From the NCBI RefSeq assembly GCF_024758505.1, contig NZ_CP077970.1, forward strand, positions 1,488,001-1,552,000: a stretch of DNA of 64,000 nucleotides. Direction: 5' to 3'. This document shows positions 47,281 through 57,960 of the stretch, in pieces (within the stretch, counting starts at the first letter, position 1; every line of letters begins with the position of its first letter). A program made the translations under genes and the position numbers. The notes below the pieces were generated by a model, which was not told where the DNA came from, did no database searches, and was given only the letters and a program-made list of their open reading frames with translations. This DNA comes from Bradyrhizobium arachidis. GTDB taxonomy: Bacteria; Pseudomonadota; Alphaproteobacteria; Rhizobiales; Xanthobacteraceae.

Positions 47281-48563
47281 ATGAATCTCGATCAGGGCGG
47301 AGCTAGCGAAGCACGGTTTGCGGAGTATGTAGCGGGGCTTGGAAGCGTAATCGGTCACGCGGAGCGGACGAGGCCGCTACGCGACTATTGCACGGGCCTG
47401 ATGTTGCCGGGCGAGCGCAAGAGCGTTGAGCCGATGGCGGCGCGGACGGCTCCGGCGCGAACGGCGGCGCAGCACCAATCGTTGCTGCATTTTGTCGCCA
47501 ACGCCGCCTGGTCGGACGAGGACGTGCTGGCCCAGTGCGCGAGACGGTGTTGCCGGCGATCGAGAAGAGCGGGCCGATCGAGGCATGGATCATCGACGAC
47601 ACGTCATTCCCCAAGCATGGCAAGCATTCGGTCGGCGTGCACCACCAATATTGCGGTCAGCTCGGCAAGCAGGCCAATTGCCAGGTCGCGGTGTCGCTGT
47701 CGATCGCCAATCACGCGGCCAGCCTGCCGGTCGCCTATCGGCTGTACCTGCCGCAGGACTGGACCAAGGATCGTAAGCGCCGGAGCAAGGCCGGCGTGCC
47801 GAAGGACATCAAGTTCAAGACCAAGCCGCAGATCGCGCGGGAGCAGATCCGCTGGGCCTGCGAGAGCGGCCTGCCGCGCGGCGTCGCGTTGATGGATGCG
47901 GCCTACGGCAGGGACGCGCGGCTGCGTGCAGGCATGACGGAATTGGGCGTGCCTTACGTGGTCGGCATCGTGCCGACCATCTTGATGTGGGCCCCAGGCC
48001 ACAGCCCACGGCGGATGGACAAACCGATGAACAACACCGGCCGCCGCGACGAGCCCGACCTGGTCTCGGCCAAAAAAGTGGCGCTCGGTCTACCGAAGCA
48101 GGCTTGGCGCACGGTGACATGGCGCGAAGGCTCGGCCGAAAAGCTGTCCTCGCGCTTCGCGCGTGTGCGTGTCCGCGTCGGGTACAACAAACTGATCCCC
48201 GAGAAGCTGTCACCTGAGTGGCTATTGATCGAATGGCCGGAGGGCGAAGCAGAGCCGACCAAATACTGGCTCTCCACGCTGCCGGAGACCATTAGCTTCG
48301 AGCGGCTCGTCGATCTGGCCAAGCTGCGCTGGCGCATCGAGCGTGACTATCAGGAGCTCAAGCAGGAGGTCGGGCTTGGTCACTACGAGGGGCGCGGATG
48401 GCGCGGCTTCCATCACCACGCAACTCTGTGCATCGCAGCCTACGGCTTCCTGATCGCCGAGCAGGCGACGATTCCCCCCTCAGGACCTCGTTCCTCCGCG
48501 CCGCTCCAGGTACCTCCCTTACCCGACAATTATCGACCCAGAGGCTCCGCCCACGCGGCCTGA
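47281..48563 (+). pseudogene. IS701-family transposase, frameshifted
   Basis: The N-terminal part from ATG 47281 reads FAEYVAGLGSVIGHAERTRP, CTGLMLPGERKSVEPMAAR and HQSLLHFVANAAWSDEDVLA. One base is missing near 47538, and the next frame continues VRETVLPAIEKSGPIEAWII, DDTSFPKHGKHSVGVHHQYC, GVALMDAAYG and the C-terminal LAKLRWRIERDYQELKQEVG. These are the DDE segments of IS701. Past the stop, another frame reads HVPNSIATVHMRLIHDLIKI up to 48688, the tail expected for this family, so there is a second lesion near 48540. The enclosing element spans about 47193-48702. Confidence 0.7.
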
Positions 48564-48702
48564 ACGCCATGTCCCGAACTCGATCGCAACCGTGCACATG
48601 CGGCTGATCCACGATCTCATCAAAATCTTGCCGCGATGTCCTTGCTGCGGGGCCATTGCCGCTTCACGCACGCGAAGAAACCCATGACGCAGTACAAATA
48701 GT

Positions 48703-48905
48703 CCCTTCCTTTGATCGTTCGGTTCATGCGCTCGATCTGGCCGTCGGTCCAGGGTGGTCCTGGTCAGCCGATGTTCGATCCCGTTCTCTTGGCAGCGCAT
48801 ATCGAACATATGCGTCGCGTAGCTTGCCGTCGGGCCGTCCGCGTAGCGGCGGGAAAGTAGACTGGATCCCATTGTCGGTGAGAAGCGTGAGGACTTTGTA
48901 AGATC
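48703..48905 (-). mobile_element. IS481-family element, middle fragment
   Basis: Similar to about 63680-63890 of the right-edge copy, covering the integrase-core region around the conserved TNGQ and CQENGIEHRLT segments. It is the other half of the copy at 46994-47192 and is cut off on the right by the IS3 element at 48920. Confidence 0.65.
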
Positions 48906-48988
48906 GCGACTAGAGGTAGTGAAATGGACCCGATTTTGGGACCACGTGCTTAGTTGGAAGGGGCCGCTCCGTTTGATAGACACAGCGC

Positions 48989-49282
48989 ATGATGACGACG
49001 AAGACGAGACGCAAGATCGACGCGGCACTGAAGGCAAAGATCGCGCTGGAAGCGGTGCGGGAGCGGGCGACGGTGGCCGATCTGGCCCAGCGCTATGAGA
49101 TTCACCCGAACCAGATCTATGCCTGGAACAAGCAACTGCTGGAACAGGCGGCGCGGGCCTTTGACGCGGGTGTCGGGCGGGAGAGTGAGGAGGCTCGCGA
49201 ACGCGAGATCGAGAAGCTGCACGCCAAGATTGGACAACTGACAGTCGATCGCGATTTTTTAGCGCGGAGGTCCGGAAGATGA
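48989..49282 (+). CDS. IS3 OrfA (transposase helix-turn-helix subunit)
   Basis: A 97-residue protein with a helix-turn-helix ([40 protein letters not shown]) and a leucine-zipper-like C-terminus ([20 protein letters not shown]). Its stop overlaps the OrfB ATG (ATGA), suggesting coupling or a frameshift fusion as in other IS3 elements. Confidence 0.8.
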   Translation: MMTTKTRRKIDAALKAKIALEAVRERATVADLAQRYEIHPNQIYAWNKQLLEQAARAFDAGVGRESEEAREREIEKLHAKIGQLTVDRDFLARRSGR

Positions 49283-50228
49283 GCGTGCCGGACTGTCGAG
49301 GAATGCCCGATCGCGCCGACATGGCGCTGTCGATCCGCCGGCAATGCATGTTGCTTGGCATCGCGCGCTCTGGGGTCTACCGGCCGCCACGGCCGGCCAA
49401 CGACAACGACCTTGCCCTGATGCGGCGGATCGACGAGCTGTTCACCGCCTGGCCGTTCCTGGGCTCGCGGCGAATGACCGCGATGCTGAAGGCTGAGGGG
49501 CTTCAGGTCAATCGCAAGCGCGTGCAGCGGTTGATGCGCAAGATGGGCATCGCGGCGCTGGGACCAAGGCCGAACACGACGAGGCCAGCGCCGGCCACAA
49601 GATCTATCCCTATCTGTTGCGCAACTTGACGATCGACCGGCCAAACCAGGTATGGGCGGCCGACATCACGTATCTGCCCATCGGCCGCGGCTTTCTTTAT
49701 CTCGTCGCCATCATCGACTGGGCGAGCCGTGCGGTTCTGGCGTGGCGGTTGTCGAACACGATGGACGTCTCGTTCTGCGTGGCGGCTCTGGAAGAGGCGC
49801 TGGCGAAGTACGGCACGCCGGAGATTTCAGCGCGATGCGAAGCATCGTCGCGACAACACCGACCAAGCAGCCAGTTCACCAGTGCGGCCTTCACCGGCGC
49901 GTTGGCGGGCGCAGGGATCAAGATCTCCATGGATGGCCGCGGTCGTTGGATGGATAACGTCTTCATCGAGCGGTTGTGGCGGTCGCTCAAGCATGAGGAC
50001 ATCTATCTCAAGGGCTATGCCGACGGCCGCGAGGTCAAGGCAGGGGTCGCGAGCTGGATCGCCTTCTACAACGATCGTCGCCTTCATCAGGCGCATGACT
50101 ATCGCACGCCGATGGCGGTCTGGCGCGAACGGATGCAGGCGGCGAAGGCTGTGGACATGGTGGACAACGCTGACGCGTTGACCACATGCCCACAGCAACT
50201 GCAGCAGACAGAGTCTCTGGCAGCGTGA
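49279..50228 (+). pseudogene. IS3 OrfB transposase, frameshifted and carrying a small palindromic insertion
   Basis: The first frame reads LMRRIDELFTAWPFLGSRRM and VNRKRVQRLMRKMGIAALGP. A missing base near 49598 (GCCGGCC instead of GCCGGGCC) shifts to the frame with GHKIYPYLLRN and NQVWAADITYLPIGRGFLYL (first Asp), YGTPEI, SQFTSAAFTGALAGAGIKIS (second Asp region) and NVFIERLWRSLKHEDIYLKG (Glu). Between YGTPEI and SQFTS, where the family has a short Asp-containing loop (FNTDQG), 8-9 extra residues come from a palindromic insertion at 49827-49852 that destroys the second catalytic Asp. Inactive. Confidence 0.7.
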
Positions 50229-50531
50229 TAGAAAGGGATCAGGAGCGGTCAGTTTCCAACTAACAAACCGGTTCAAGCGGTCCCGCTCCGCGGGTCCATT
50301 TCAGTTGAGCTTGCCTTCAGCGGCCTGGAGCTCGGCGACGTCGATAAGGAAATAGTCGCCCGTTAAGAAATCGGATTGAGTTGGGGTGGACAGGCGAGGG
50401 TTCGCCGTAGCAGCCCCAGGAGCAGGGCCAAGAGTTCTCCGAGCCAGGAGAGGACGCGGCGGAAGATACTATGGGGTGACCGGCAAAGCCGTGAGAGTAT
50501 TGAGGCTGGTCATGAGCAATGGAGCACCCCC

Positions 50532-51640
50532 ATGCAAAATGCGAACGATCTCGGCAGGTCTTCCACGGTCCTGGAACAGAACAGTACGCTGATCGCGGTC
50601 ATTGAGATGAGCCTCTCAAGCTGGCTCGTCGCTGGAATCGTCCCCGGATTGGATCGTCATCCGTTGAAGAAGCTTGGCGCCGACGAAGACGCGCTGCTCC
50701 GGTTGCTACATCACTGGCGCGAGGAGGCCGCAAACGTTGGGCACGCGATCACACGTATAGCAGTCGGCTTTGAGGCCGGTCGCGATGGTTTTTGGCTGGC
50801 GCGGTGGCTGCGGGCTCGTGGCGTCGAGGCCTTCGTTATCCACTCAACAAGCGTCGCCGTCCCCCGCGAGCACCGGCGGGCTAAAACCGATCGTCTCGAC
50901 ACCGAGCATTTGAAGCGCGCTCTTCTCGGTTAGCTACGCGGAGAGCCGGACCATTGCCAAATGGCGGCAATCCCAAGTCTCGATGAAGAGGACGCCCGAC
51001 ATCCGAACCGCGAGCGTGAGAACCTTGTCAGCCATCAGACCAGCATTATCAATCGAATGAAGGCATGTCTCGTTCGCCTGGGTATTCGCAATTTCAAGCC
51101 GACGCTGCGTCATGCGTCAAAGCAGCTCGAGACGCTGCGCACGCCGGCAGGAGTGCTTCTCCCACCCAACACTATCGCCGAGATGCGCCGGGACGGCCCG
51201 CCTTCGCCTCGTCAGAGAGCAGATCAGGGAGATCGAGGCGGCTCGATTACATCGTTTGCAGGTTTCCGAGAGCGGAGCGCACGCGATGGTCAAATTGCTG
51301 GCGCGGATCATTGGCGTTGGAATCGAAACAGCGGACATGCTCGTGCATGATCCTCTCCCGGCAATTGAGAGATCGCAGAGCGGTCGCGCGTTACGCGGGC
51401 CTCACGGGCGCTCCCGATGAGAGCGACAGGCGAAGACGGGAGAAGGGCCTTGCACGCGCTGGCAATGGTTCCATACTCGCGTGGCCGACGCGCGCGGCGG
51501 TACGCGCAAGACCATGATCGTGGCGCTCGCGCGTAAATTGCTCATTGCGTTCTGGCGCTTGACGACGACAGGCGAAATACCTTTAGGGATCAAGTTACGC
51601 CCGCCCGGTAGCATGAACGCGCGACGCGACACCTCAATTG
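50532..51640 (+). pseudogene. IS110-family transposase, nonsense and frameshifts
   Basis: Begins MQNANDLGRSSTVLEQNSTL, then a DEDD-like start, EAGRDGFWLARWLRARGVEA, HRRAKTDRLDTEHLKRALLG. TAG at 50931-50933 stands where the family has Trp, then LRGEPDHCQMAAIPSLDEED and RMKACLVRLGIRN follow. Near 51183 the frame shifts (LVREQIREIEAARLHRLQV, RYAGLTGAPDES), and the tail RKTMIVALARKLLIAFWRL to about 51640 follows an internal deletion. Relic. Confidence 0.65.
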
Positions 51641-52069
51641 GGGCTTGGCGAAGCAACCGCCGAGCCCTGATACTCCGAGGTGGCGGTGACCCGCGCCACA
51701 ACTTGGTCCATATGACCTCGCGGAAGAATGGGCCCGCTGCCCGAGCTTCGCTTGAGATGCGCATTGCTGCATCATGGTCGAACACTGCGTTCGACCGCAT
51801 ACAAGTACGCGGCGCGATGCCCGCTGGATATTGCAAGCTCCCTCGGAATGTCTCTCTGTTGCCATGCCATCCTGCTCGAAGCCTATCGCTATCTGAACAT
51901 GGACCTGCTGAAAGAGCGCAAGATGGGGACGTTACGCCCTGCCGCCGGACCATGCTTAGGCCCACCAAGGGGATGGGCCACCCCTCTCCGCCGCGTCGCT
52001 CGCCAGTGCTGCGCCTGGAGCAAGCGAGCGACGGCGGCTCCGAGGGGATGGCTTCGCCGGACCCCACGA
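51641..52069. other. IS110 flank, no gene recognised
   Basis: Probably the non-coding end of the preceding IS110 copy plus spacer; open frames overlap on both strands without motifs. Confidence 0.35.
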
Positions 52070-52788
52070 TCAATTTACCGAACTTGACGCACACAACTGC
52101 ACCCTCGGTACAAGGAGAAGAATCGCTAAAACTCTTGACAAGAGACACCCCATACAAGTTGTGGCCGGCGGCCGAGAGGACGACGTTAGCGGCGTCCCCG
52201 GCGCGGCCTTTGAGGTAGCACCGGCCGAGGTGTCCTTCGTTTTGAGGTGTCCGATGATGGGCTCAATGGCGGAGCGGCGGCGCAGCTCGCGCTTGATGGC
52301 GCCGAAGACGCCACGCTTCTGGCCGGAGATGAAGACGCGGCGGGGATTTTGCGCGTCGTGGCCGCGGTAGCCCTTGTCGACATAAGCCCGTTCGACCGCA
52401 CAGCCGGTGAGTGTCTCGGTGCGGTCAAGGACGTCCCGCAAGGTGTGACCGTCGTATGGATTGTCGGGCAACGACCTGGCGTGCAGCACGAACAGGCCAC
52501 CAGGAGCCCGGCGATTGTTGGTGACGATGGAGGCCTTCACCCCGAATTCGTAAGGCGCGCTGGCCTTGCCCTTGCCAATGCACTCCACCTCCGGAGCATG
52601 GAAGGAATAAAGCTTGAAGCCGCGCTGGCGCTGCCGCTGCGAGCGGATCTGCGTGGCCCGGCCGAGTGGGAGAGCGAATGCCTCCTCCAGTGCGGGCAGG
52701 CCCTCGGTCTTGCGGCGGATGTCGCGGATGATCCGGCCCAGCCGGCTGCGCAGGATACGCAGCTGTCGCTGATGCCGGTTGAACTTGT
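52070..52788 (-). pseudogene. IS5-family transposase, C-terminal half
   Basis: Minus strand: KFNRHQRQLRILRSRLGRII, EGLPALEEAFALPLGRATQI, HAPEVECIGKGKASAPYEFG, VDKGYRGHDAQNPRRVFISG and AIEPIIGHLKTKD, then a frame change near the end. It continues the N-terminal half at 54165-54792; an IS110 element sits between them. Confidence 0.75.
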
Positions 52789-52801
52789 GTGGATGCCAGC
52801 C
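52789..52801 (+). repeat. Left inverted repeat of the inserted IS110 element
   Basis: GTGGATGCCAGCC. Its exact reverse complement is at 54152-54164. Sub-terminal repeats of this size are typical of the IS1111 subgroup. Confidence 0.75.
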
Positions 52802-53062
52802 GTTTTGCAAGGGAAACTTCGAACTTCTTGGCGTGTGATCGAGGCGGACTTGTGTCAGGCCTTTAGGGTGCGGCCATTCACATGCCGCGGGCCGGTATGG
52901 TGATGCGCGGATCAGGCCCTAATCTGTTTGACGAGCTCGTGAGGCTCCCGTTCAAGCCCTGGTTTTCCTGACCCCGATCTGATCGATCATTTGCCCATGC
53001 GGTTCTTGCCTTCCTCACATCTCCGACGTACCGGCTTTAGGTGTATTGATAAATGATCATAC

Positions 53063-54085
53063 CTACACCATCGCCGGATTCCGGTAGTCCTCCTGTTTCG
53101 TCAGCATGGCCCAGACAGCACGTGCCATTTTGTTGGCCAACGCAACTGCTACCAGCATACGCGGCTTCCTCGATATCATGCGAGCAAGCCAGGAGCCTTC
53201 GCGCGGGCCCTTTCGGGAGGCCCATTGCACGACAGCCATGGCACCGAGGATGAATAATCGTCGAATGTCGCGTTGGCCCATCTTCGAGGTCTTCCCTAAC
53301 CGTTGGTTGCCTCCTGTCGACTTCTGCATTGGGACCAGCCCGAGCCAGGCGGCGAAATCTCGACCGCACTTGAAGCTCTCCATCGGTGGCGCAAAGGTCT
53401 CGACGGCAAGGGCGGCGATAGGACCGACACCGGGCATAGTCTGCAAGCGCCGCGATGTTTCCCCCTCCCTGGATAGCGCGTCGATCGTCTTCTTCAGTGC
53501 CTCGAGGCGGCCTGTCATCTGAGCAATTTGGTCCAGCAAACCACGGCAGATCTCGCGAACCAGATCCGGCAGCTCCGTGTTCTCGTTCTCGATGACCTCG
53601 ATCAGACTGCGCAGGTGGCCAATGCCTTGCGGAGCAATATAGCCGAATTCATACAAGTATGCGCGCAATACGTTGACCACTTCGGTGCGCTGATTGACCA
53701 ACTGTTCCCGGTGCGAAAGACGATGGCGCGGGACTGCTGTCCCTCGGTCTTCGGCGCGACAAAGCGCATGGTCGGACGTAGCGCCGCTTCGACGATCGCC
53801 TCTGCATCCGCGGCGTCATTCTTCTGCCGCTTGATGAAGGCTTTGACATAGCCAGGCGCAATCAATTTCGGCTGGTGACCGAGCCGAATCATCTCGCGAG
53901 CCCAGTAATGGGAGCTGCCGCAAGCCTCCATCGCCACGACACAGGTGGGGTGACCCGCCATGAACTTTACGAAACTGCAGACGCGTCAGCTTTCTCCGAA
54001 ACACGACAGATCCATCGGCCGCCGCCCCATGCAGTTGAAAAACGTTCTTTGCCAGATCGACTCCGACGATGGTAACTTCTTTCAT
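53063..54085 (-). pseudogene. IS110-family (IS1111-type) transposase, frameshifted twice
   Basis: Minus strand: MKEVTIVGVDLAKNVFQLHG (first Asp of the RuvC-like DEDD domain); a frame change; VVAMEACGSSHYWAREMIRL, KRQKNDAADAEAIVEAALRP; a second frame change near 53690; then GIGHLRSLIEVIE, TMPGVGPIAALAVETFAPP, SFKCGRDFAAWLGLVPMQKS and KMGQRDIRRLFILGAMAVVQ. The element lies between the repeats at 52789 and 54152 and interrupts an IS5 transposase gene. Confidence 0.75.
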
Positions 54086-54151
54086 GGATTCTGCCTTTCC
54101 TTACCGGGCTGTCTCACCACAAACTTGGCACATTGCGATGCCGTCGGAGAA

Positions 54152-54164
54152 GGCTGGCATCCAC
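54152..54164 (+). repeat. Right inverted repeat of the inserted IS110 element
   Basis: GGCTGGCATCCAC, the exact complement of the repeat at 52789-52801. A few bases lie between each repeat and the IS5 reading frame, as usual for IS1111 insertions. Confidence 0.75.
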
Positions 54165-54792
54165 CCCATCTGTTTGGCATGGCGTAACGGCCCGCCATCC
54201 TCGCCGCGCTTTTGGCCACGCGAGCATAGGACTGGCGCAAAGCCACCCCATGGCGCTGCGCCAGCCGCACCAGCTTCTCGCGCGCCCGGTTCAGAAGCTT
54301 CGCATCGGTGGGGAACGTCACGTTTTTGGGCTGAACCGTGGTATCGACGATCACTCGCGACAGCTCGGACGGCTTGATCGCCTTGGTCCTGGTAACAACC
54401 GACAGGCTCTCTTGGATCAGCGCCGCCAGCCGTTCCTCGCCCATCCGGTTGCGCCAGCGCGTCAGCGACGAGCGATCGAACACCAGCCGGGGCTGGAAGA
54501 ACTCCTCGCCGCAGAAGTATTGGTAATAGGGGTTCTCGACCCACCGCTCGCAGAGCACCTCGTCGGACAGGTCGTAAGTGTGCTTGAGGATCGCCAGCCC
54601 TGCCATCAAGCGCGTCGGCAGCGGCGGCCGGCCGGGATCATCGTCGTAAACCTCGCCGAACCGCCCTTCCAGAAAGCCCCAATCCACCGTGCGGCCCAGC
54701 GTCACCAGCGGATGCTTCATGTCGATGATCTGATCGAGCCGCGAGCGGAAAAGATCCTGTTCTCCCGTCTCGCTCCGTTCCCGTGGCCGCAT
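54165..54792 (-). pseudogene. IS5-family transposase, N-terminal half
   Basis: From ATG 54792: TGEQDLFRSRLDQIIDMKHP, RPPLPTRLMAGLAILKHTYD, YYQYFCGEEFFQPRLVFDRS, SLTRWRNRMGEERLAALIQE and VIVDTTVQPKNVTFPTDAKL (first catalytic Asp). The frame enters the IS110 insertion after RYAMPN. The element's outer end is probably near 54945. Confidence 0.75.
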
Positions 54793-54934
54793 CGAATCCC
54801 CTCGCCAACGCCGTTCAAGGCGAGTGAATCACAAAGCAAGTTTGCAAGGAATCCCGCTCCAAAGGCCCACTTTCCGGCAAATCCAGTTACGCCAAAATGC
54901 CGTTTCCCGATTCCAAATCAATGGCTTGGGAATT

Positions 54935-55402
54935 CTTCACGGACGACGAAATAGCCGATCGGAAAGCCTTGAAGCTCCTTCTTCGAAGGCTCGCTACCTT
55001 CGACCTTCGCAACCGGCTGATTCCATGGCGCTGGAGGCACCGATGACCGCGTCAGATGCAGGAGGCACGGCTGCAGTGCATAGAGGCAATCGTCGAGAGC
55101 AGCAGCGTATATCGTTGGAAAGCGACGATGATTGCCTCCTTCTCTATAGAAAGGACAGTAGGCTTGCCGTCCTTGGAGCCTGTAGAGCGATCGGCGACCT
55201 CTCGCGCTGCATCCAATTCGCGACAGTCTTCTGGTTGATCCCGTAGCGCTTGGCGAGGGCCCTCAGGCTCTCTTGACTATTTTGTATTGCTCGACGGGCT
55301 GCCTCCGTCGCGATGGCGCAGCCGTGTAAAACTTGTGCCATATCGCATCATTCGAATCGTGCGACAAGAATGCACCATCAAAGCTTGGGACTAAACACTT
55401 TA
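54935..55402 (-). mobile_element. IS481-family element, N-terminal fragment
   Basis: From the ATG at 55341 the minus strand reads MAQVLHGCAIATEAARRAIQ, NSQESLRALAKRYGINQKTV, then loses frame within about 50 codons. Further pieces (EGSEPSKKELQGFPIGYF) follow before the IS5 end cuts it. The outer end contains TGTTTAGTCCC (minus strand, about 55392), matching the opposite end of the 63475 copy, so this is the element's terminal inverted repeat. Confidence 0.65.
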
Positions 55403-55499
55403 GCGCGCCCACCTCGACGGCGAACTGAAATACTTGTTGGACCGCTTCCTGCATGCGCGGTGCGGTCTCGATGTGCCGGCGATTTGCGGTCCCGTGCAG

Positions 55500-56252
55500 C
55501 TAGCCGAGTCCATTGAACGTTCTTCGTACCAACCCACGAACGAAGAACTCGACCATCGAGGTGAAGTCAAACACCGGAATGCCCGTTGCGCGCTGAACCG
55601 CCGCGGCGTAAGGTGGGAATTCCGAGCACTCGAGGAGCAATATTCCAATCTCCTGCCGCTCATTGAGTAAATCCTGTGCCGCATTGACAATCTCGGTCTC
55701 AACCGCGCTGACGTCTAGATTGCCGGTTGCGGTAAGAAAAGCGGCGGCGAATGAGGGAGCGCCCTCGAGCCCGCGGATGACCACACGCTCGGAATTCGTT
55801 TGCAGCCCGGCTGTTTTCAATAAATTCGGGGTCATCAAAGACGAACTGGCTGTAATGATGCCGAGCGCCTTATCTCGCGGCAGCGCTCGTTCAAGAAACG
55901 GTCCGAGCGATAGGCTGGATAGGAGCACGGGTATGTCGGTGGCATCGCGAACCACGTCTTGGTAGCGAATCATGAATCCGCAGTTGGAGGTGATTAGTTG
56001 GGCGCCCTCGGCAGCGAGTTCTAAGGCTGCCTGTACCACGGCAGGCGCAAAATCCCCGGCAAGGACTCGTTCGAAACTGAGGCCAGACACCGTCTTGTAC
56101 CTGACAGGAACACTCCATGTGCTAGCATTACCGACGCTGCCCGGGATGAATGGACGATTGAATGGGTCCTTAGGACGCTCGAGCTGCAAGATGCCAACCG
56201 GCGCGCCGTAGAACAACGGTTTCGGCTTCACTTTCGACGCGTTATGGGGCAT
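55500..56252 (-). CDS. Asp/Glu racemase-superfamily protein
   Basis: A 250-residue protein from ATG 56252, preceded by AGGGAG. Two active-site cysteines are visible: LITSNCGFMIRYQ (first half) and ILLLECSEFPPYAAAV (second half), the two-Cys arrangement of cofactor-independent Asp/Glu racemases and related isomerases/decarboxylases. The N-terminus reads GAPVGILQLERPKDPFNRPF. The substrate is unknown; hydantoin racemase, maleate isomerase or a plain amino-acid racemase are possible. It is isolated among IS scraps, so it was probably moved here with a mobile element. Longer in-frame starts (to 56345) run into an IS630 fragment and are rejected. Confidence 0.7.
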   Translation of the reverse strand: MPHNASKVKPKPLFYGAPVGILQLERPKDPFNRPFIPGSVGNASTWSVPVRYKTVSGLSFERVLAGDFAPAVVQAALELAAEGAQLITSNCGFMIRYQDVVRDATDIPVLLSSLSLGPFLERALPRDKALGIITASSSLMTPNLLKTAGLQTNSERVVIRGLEGAPSFAAAFLTATGNLDVSAVETEIVNAAQDLLNERQEIGILLLECSEFPPYAAAVQRATGIPVFDFTSMVEFFVRGLVRRTFNGLG

Positions 56253-56289
56253 GAAAGCTCCCTTAGATGTTCGAAATAGCTTCCGGACT

Positions 56290-56470
56290 TCCTCCGCTAG
56301 CGCCGGCCTGACCAGTCGCCAGGCTAGAACGCGTGGCGGCACCATCGCGCACCCGTTGCAGCACCCGCCAGGAGGTCTGGTTTACGCAAACAGAACCTCG
56401 CTGGATCTGTTTTCTGGTGAGTTCGGCGAACCAGCGACCTGTTTGATTTATCACGCCGAAGTCGGCGAAA
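56290..56470 (-). pseudogene. IS630-family transposase C-terminal scrap
   Basis: Minus strand reads VINQTGRWFAELTRKQIQRG, the segment after the last catalytic Glu region of IS630-type enzymes; what follows is out of frame. Confidence 0.5.
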
Positions 56471-56639
56471 GTGTACGTGATAGTGACGCGGGCGGGCGAG
56501 CCAGGGTTTGTGGGTGGCTTAGTTATTCATGACAATATAAACATCGAGCTCTTCCAACAACCCCTCCAACTTGATAGCGGACGGCGGTCAGCTGCAGGCG
56601 GATCAGTATATCGCTCAAGTGGGTCGGGAATAGCGGCCC

Positions 56640-56990
56640 GCATCAGAAGCCTCGTTCGACGAGTGCCTCGTACTCGCGAGCGCCCGCAGCTGCGCCGGCG
56701 ACTGCGCCGCAACAGAGATAACGCGAGCTCGCCAGCACGATCGATCTTAAGTCAGTCAAGCCCGCAAAATGCTCAGGGACGACGACGCGACGGTTCGTTG
56801 CGAAAAGCTCAGCGCGATGCTTGCGCGAGTACCCCAGCGTAGCGGCGATCAGGTAGACGGAAAACTTATCGCCGCCGATCTCAAGCAGTCTTTCGCCAAA
56901 ATCGATTTGCAGTCGCTCGTCAGGTGCTGTCTCGAACCGCACAGTGCGCGCGTTTCCGTCGCAAGCTCCTGCCGGTAGCCTGCACCGCGC
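56640..56990 (-). pseudogene. IS21 IstA fragment
   Basis: Minus strand: VRFETAPDERLQIDFGERLL, then IGGDKFSVYLIAATLGYSRK, the start of the IstA catalytic core including the first Asp (QIDFGE). It degenerates after about 60 codons. Confidence 0.6.
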
Positions 56991-57029
56991 TGCTAAACTG
57001 TGCGGCGGCTGACAATGATGCTCTCAGGT

Positions 57030-57180
57030 GCCACCGCCTGGCGGATCACGTCGGCGGCCGGACCAGACTTCGGAAATACTCAGGCTCAAAAAGGTCGGGT
57101 GTGGTAGCAAACGGATTGCCCGGGAGCTCGGGATCAGCCGCAACACGGTGAAGGACTACGTCGCGGCCGGCGGCTGCAGG
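57030..57180 (+). pseudogene. IS21 IstA N-terminal fragment, opposite strand
   Basis: Plus strand: EILRLKKVGCGSKRIARELG, ISRNTVKDYVAAGG, the helix-turn-helix of IstA. It points away from the core fragment at 56640-56990, so the element has been inverted or two copies have recombined. Confidence 0.55.
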
Positions 57181-57210
57181 CTCGAGCCGCGGGTTCCGAG
57201 TTATCTATAG

Positions 57211-57960
57211 CGGGACGAAACAATTTGCGCCCTGTCAACTACCAACGCTAGTAATTGATCGACATAAGAGAAGCATGTCTCCTTTCGAGAAATGAGCGTC
57301 GGGTATACCGCGGGCCAGCAGCAGGCGCGGGCCACCTGCAAAGAGGACGGCATGCAATGACATCAACAACAATTTTGGCGGCAATGGCCTTGATCGACGC
57401 TCTGGCGCGCCGCGTACAGAGATCCTACGCCAGAAATCCTACGCGCTTGGGTCTGCGTTAAACGTGGCCGCTGCTTTCTCGTGAAAGCACCTAATGAGCT
57501 CCCTGTGCTTTCTCGCCGACCGCGATACAAGCAAAACTTCAGGGAGCCAACTCGTCGACAAGGTCGAGTGCCTACTAGGCTTAACCTACTTCTCGTTGAT
57601 AACGATGAACCATAGGTAGTTGGCCGCATTGGCGCCCTTCACAGAGAGTTGGCTTAAAAGAGCAGGCGAACAGAGGATTTCGCAAGATTAATGCCGTTCT
57701 ACGGTTCTTGGTACGAGATACCTGCCTTCGACAGTGTTTCGCAGGGATATTCGCCAGAAGGCGAGATGCATGATTTGCGCGCTTCTCTCGGAGCCCCTCC
57801 TCAGCACGAATCTCAAAGGAGGGTGAAACGACTTTGTAGGAAGCCTCGTCTAGATTTCGCGTGGCTGCGAAAACTGACCCGCTGTTCTCTGGTGCCCGCG
57901 AACACGATCTACCAGCTGGACGCAGTTGTGAGGATGGCCCAGTTAGAATGGAGATGCAAT
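57211..57960. other. Upstream region of the flavin monooxygenase, no gene recognised
   Basis: About 750 bases. The frame of the next gene is open back to 57691, but the extra residues (Arg/Ser-rich) do not look like family sequence. The promoter of the monooxygenase should lie here; none was identified. Confidence 0.4.

Larger units (their letters stand above)
48920..50303 (+). mobile_element. IS3-family insertion sequence with terminal inverted repeats
   Basis: The ends match as inverted repeats: TGAAATGGACCCG at the left (48920) and its complement ending at 50303. A second matched block, TTAGTTGGAA, lies further in on both sides. Two overlapping frames (48989-49282, 49279-50228) encode the transposase. 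I could not see a convincing target-site duplication (flanks TAG and GTT). Confidence 0.75.
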
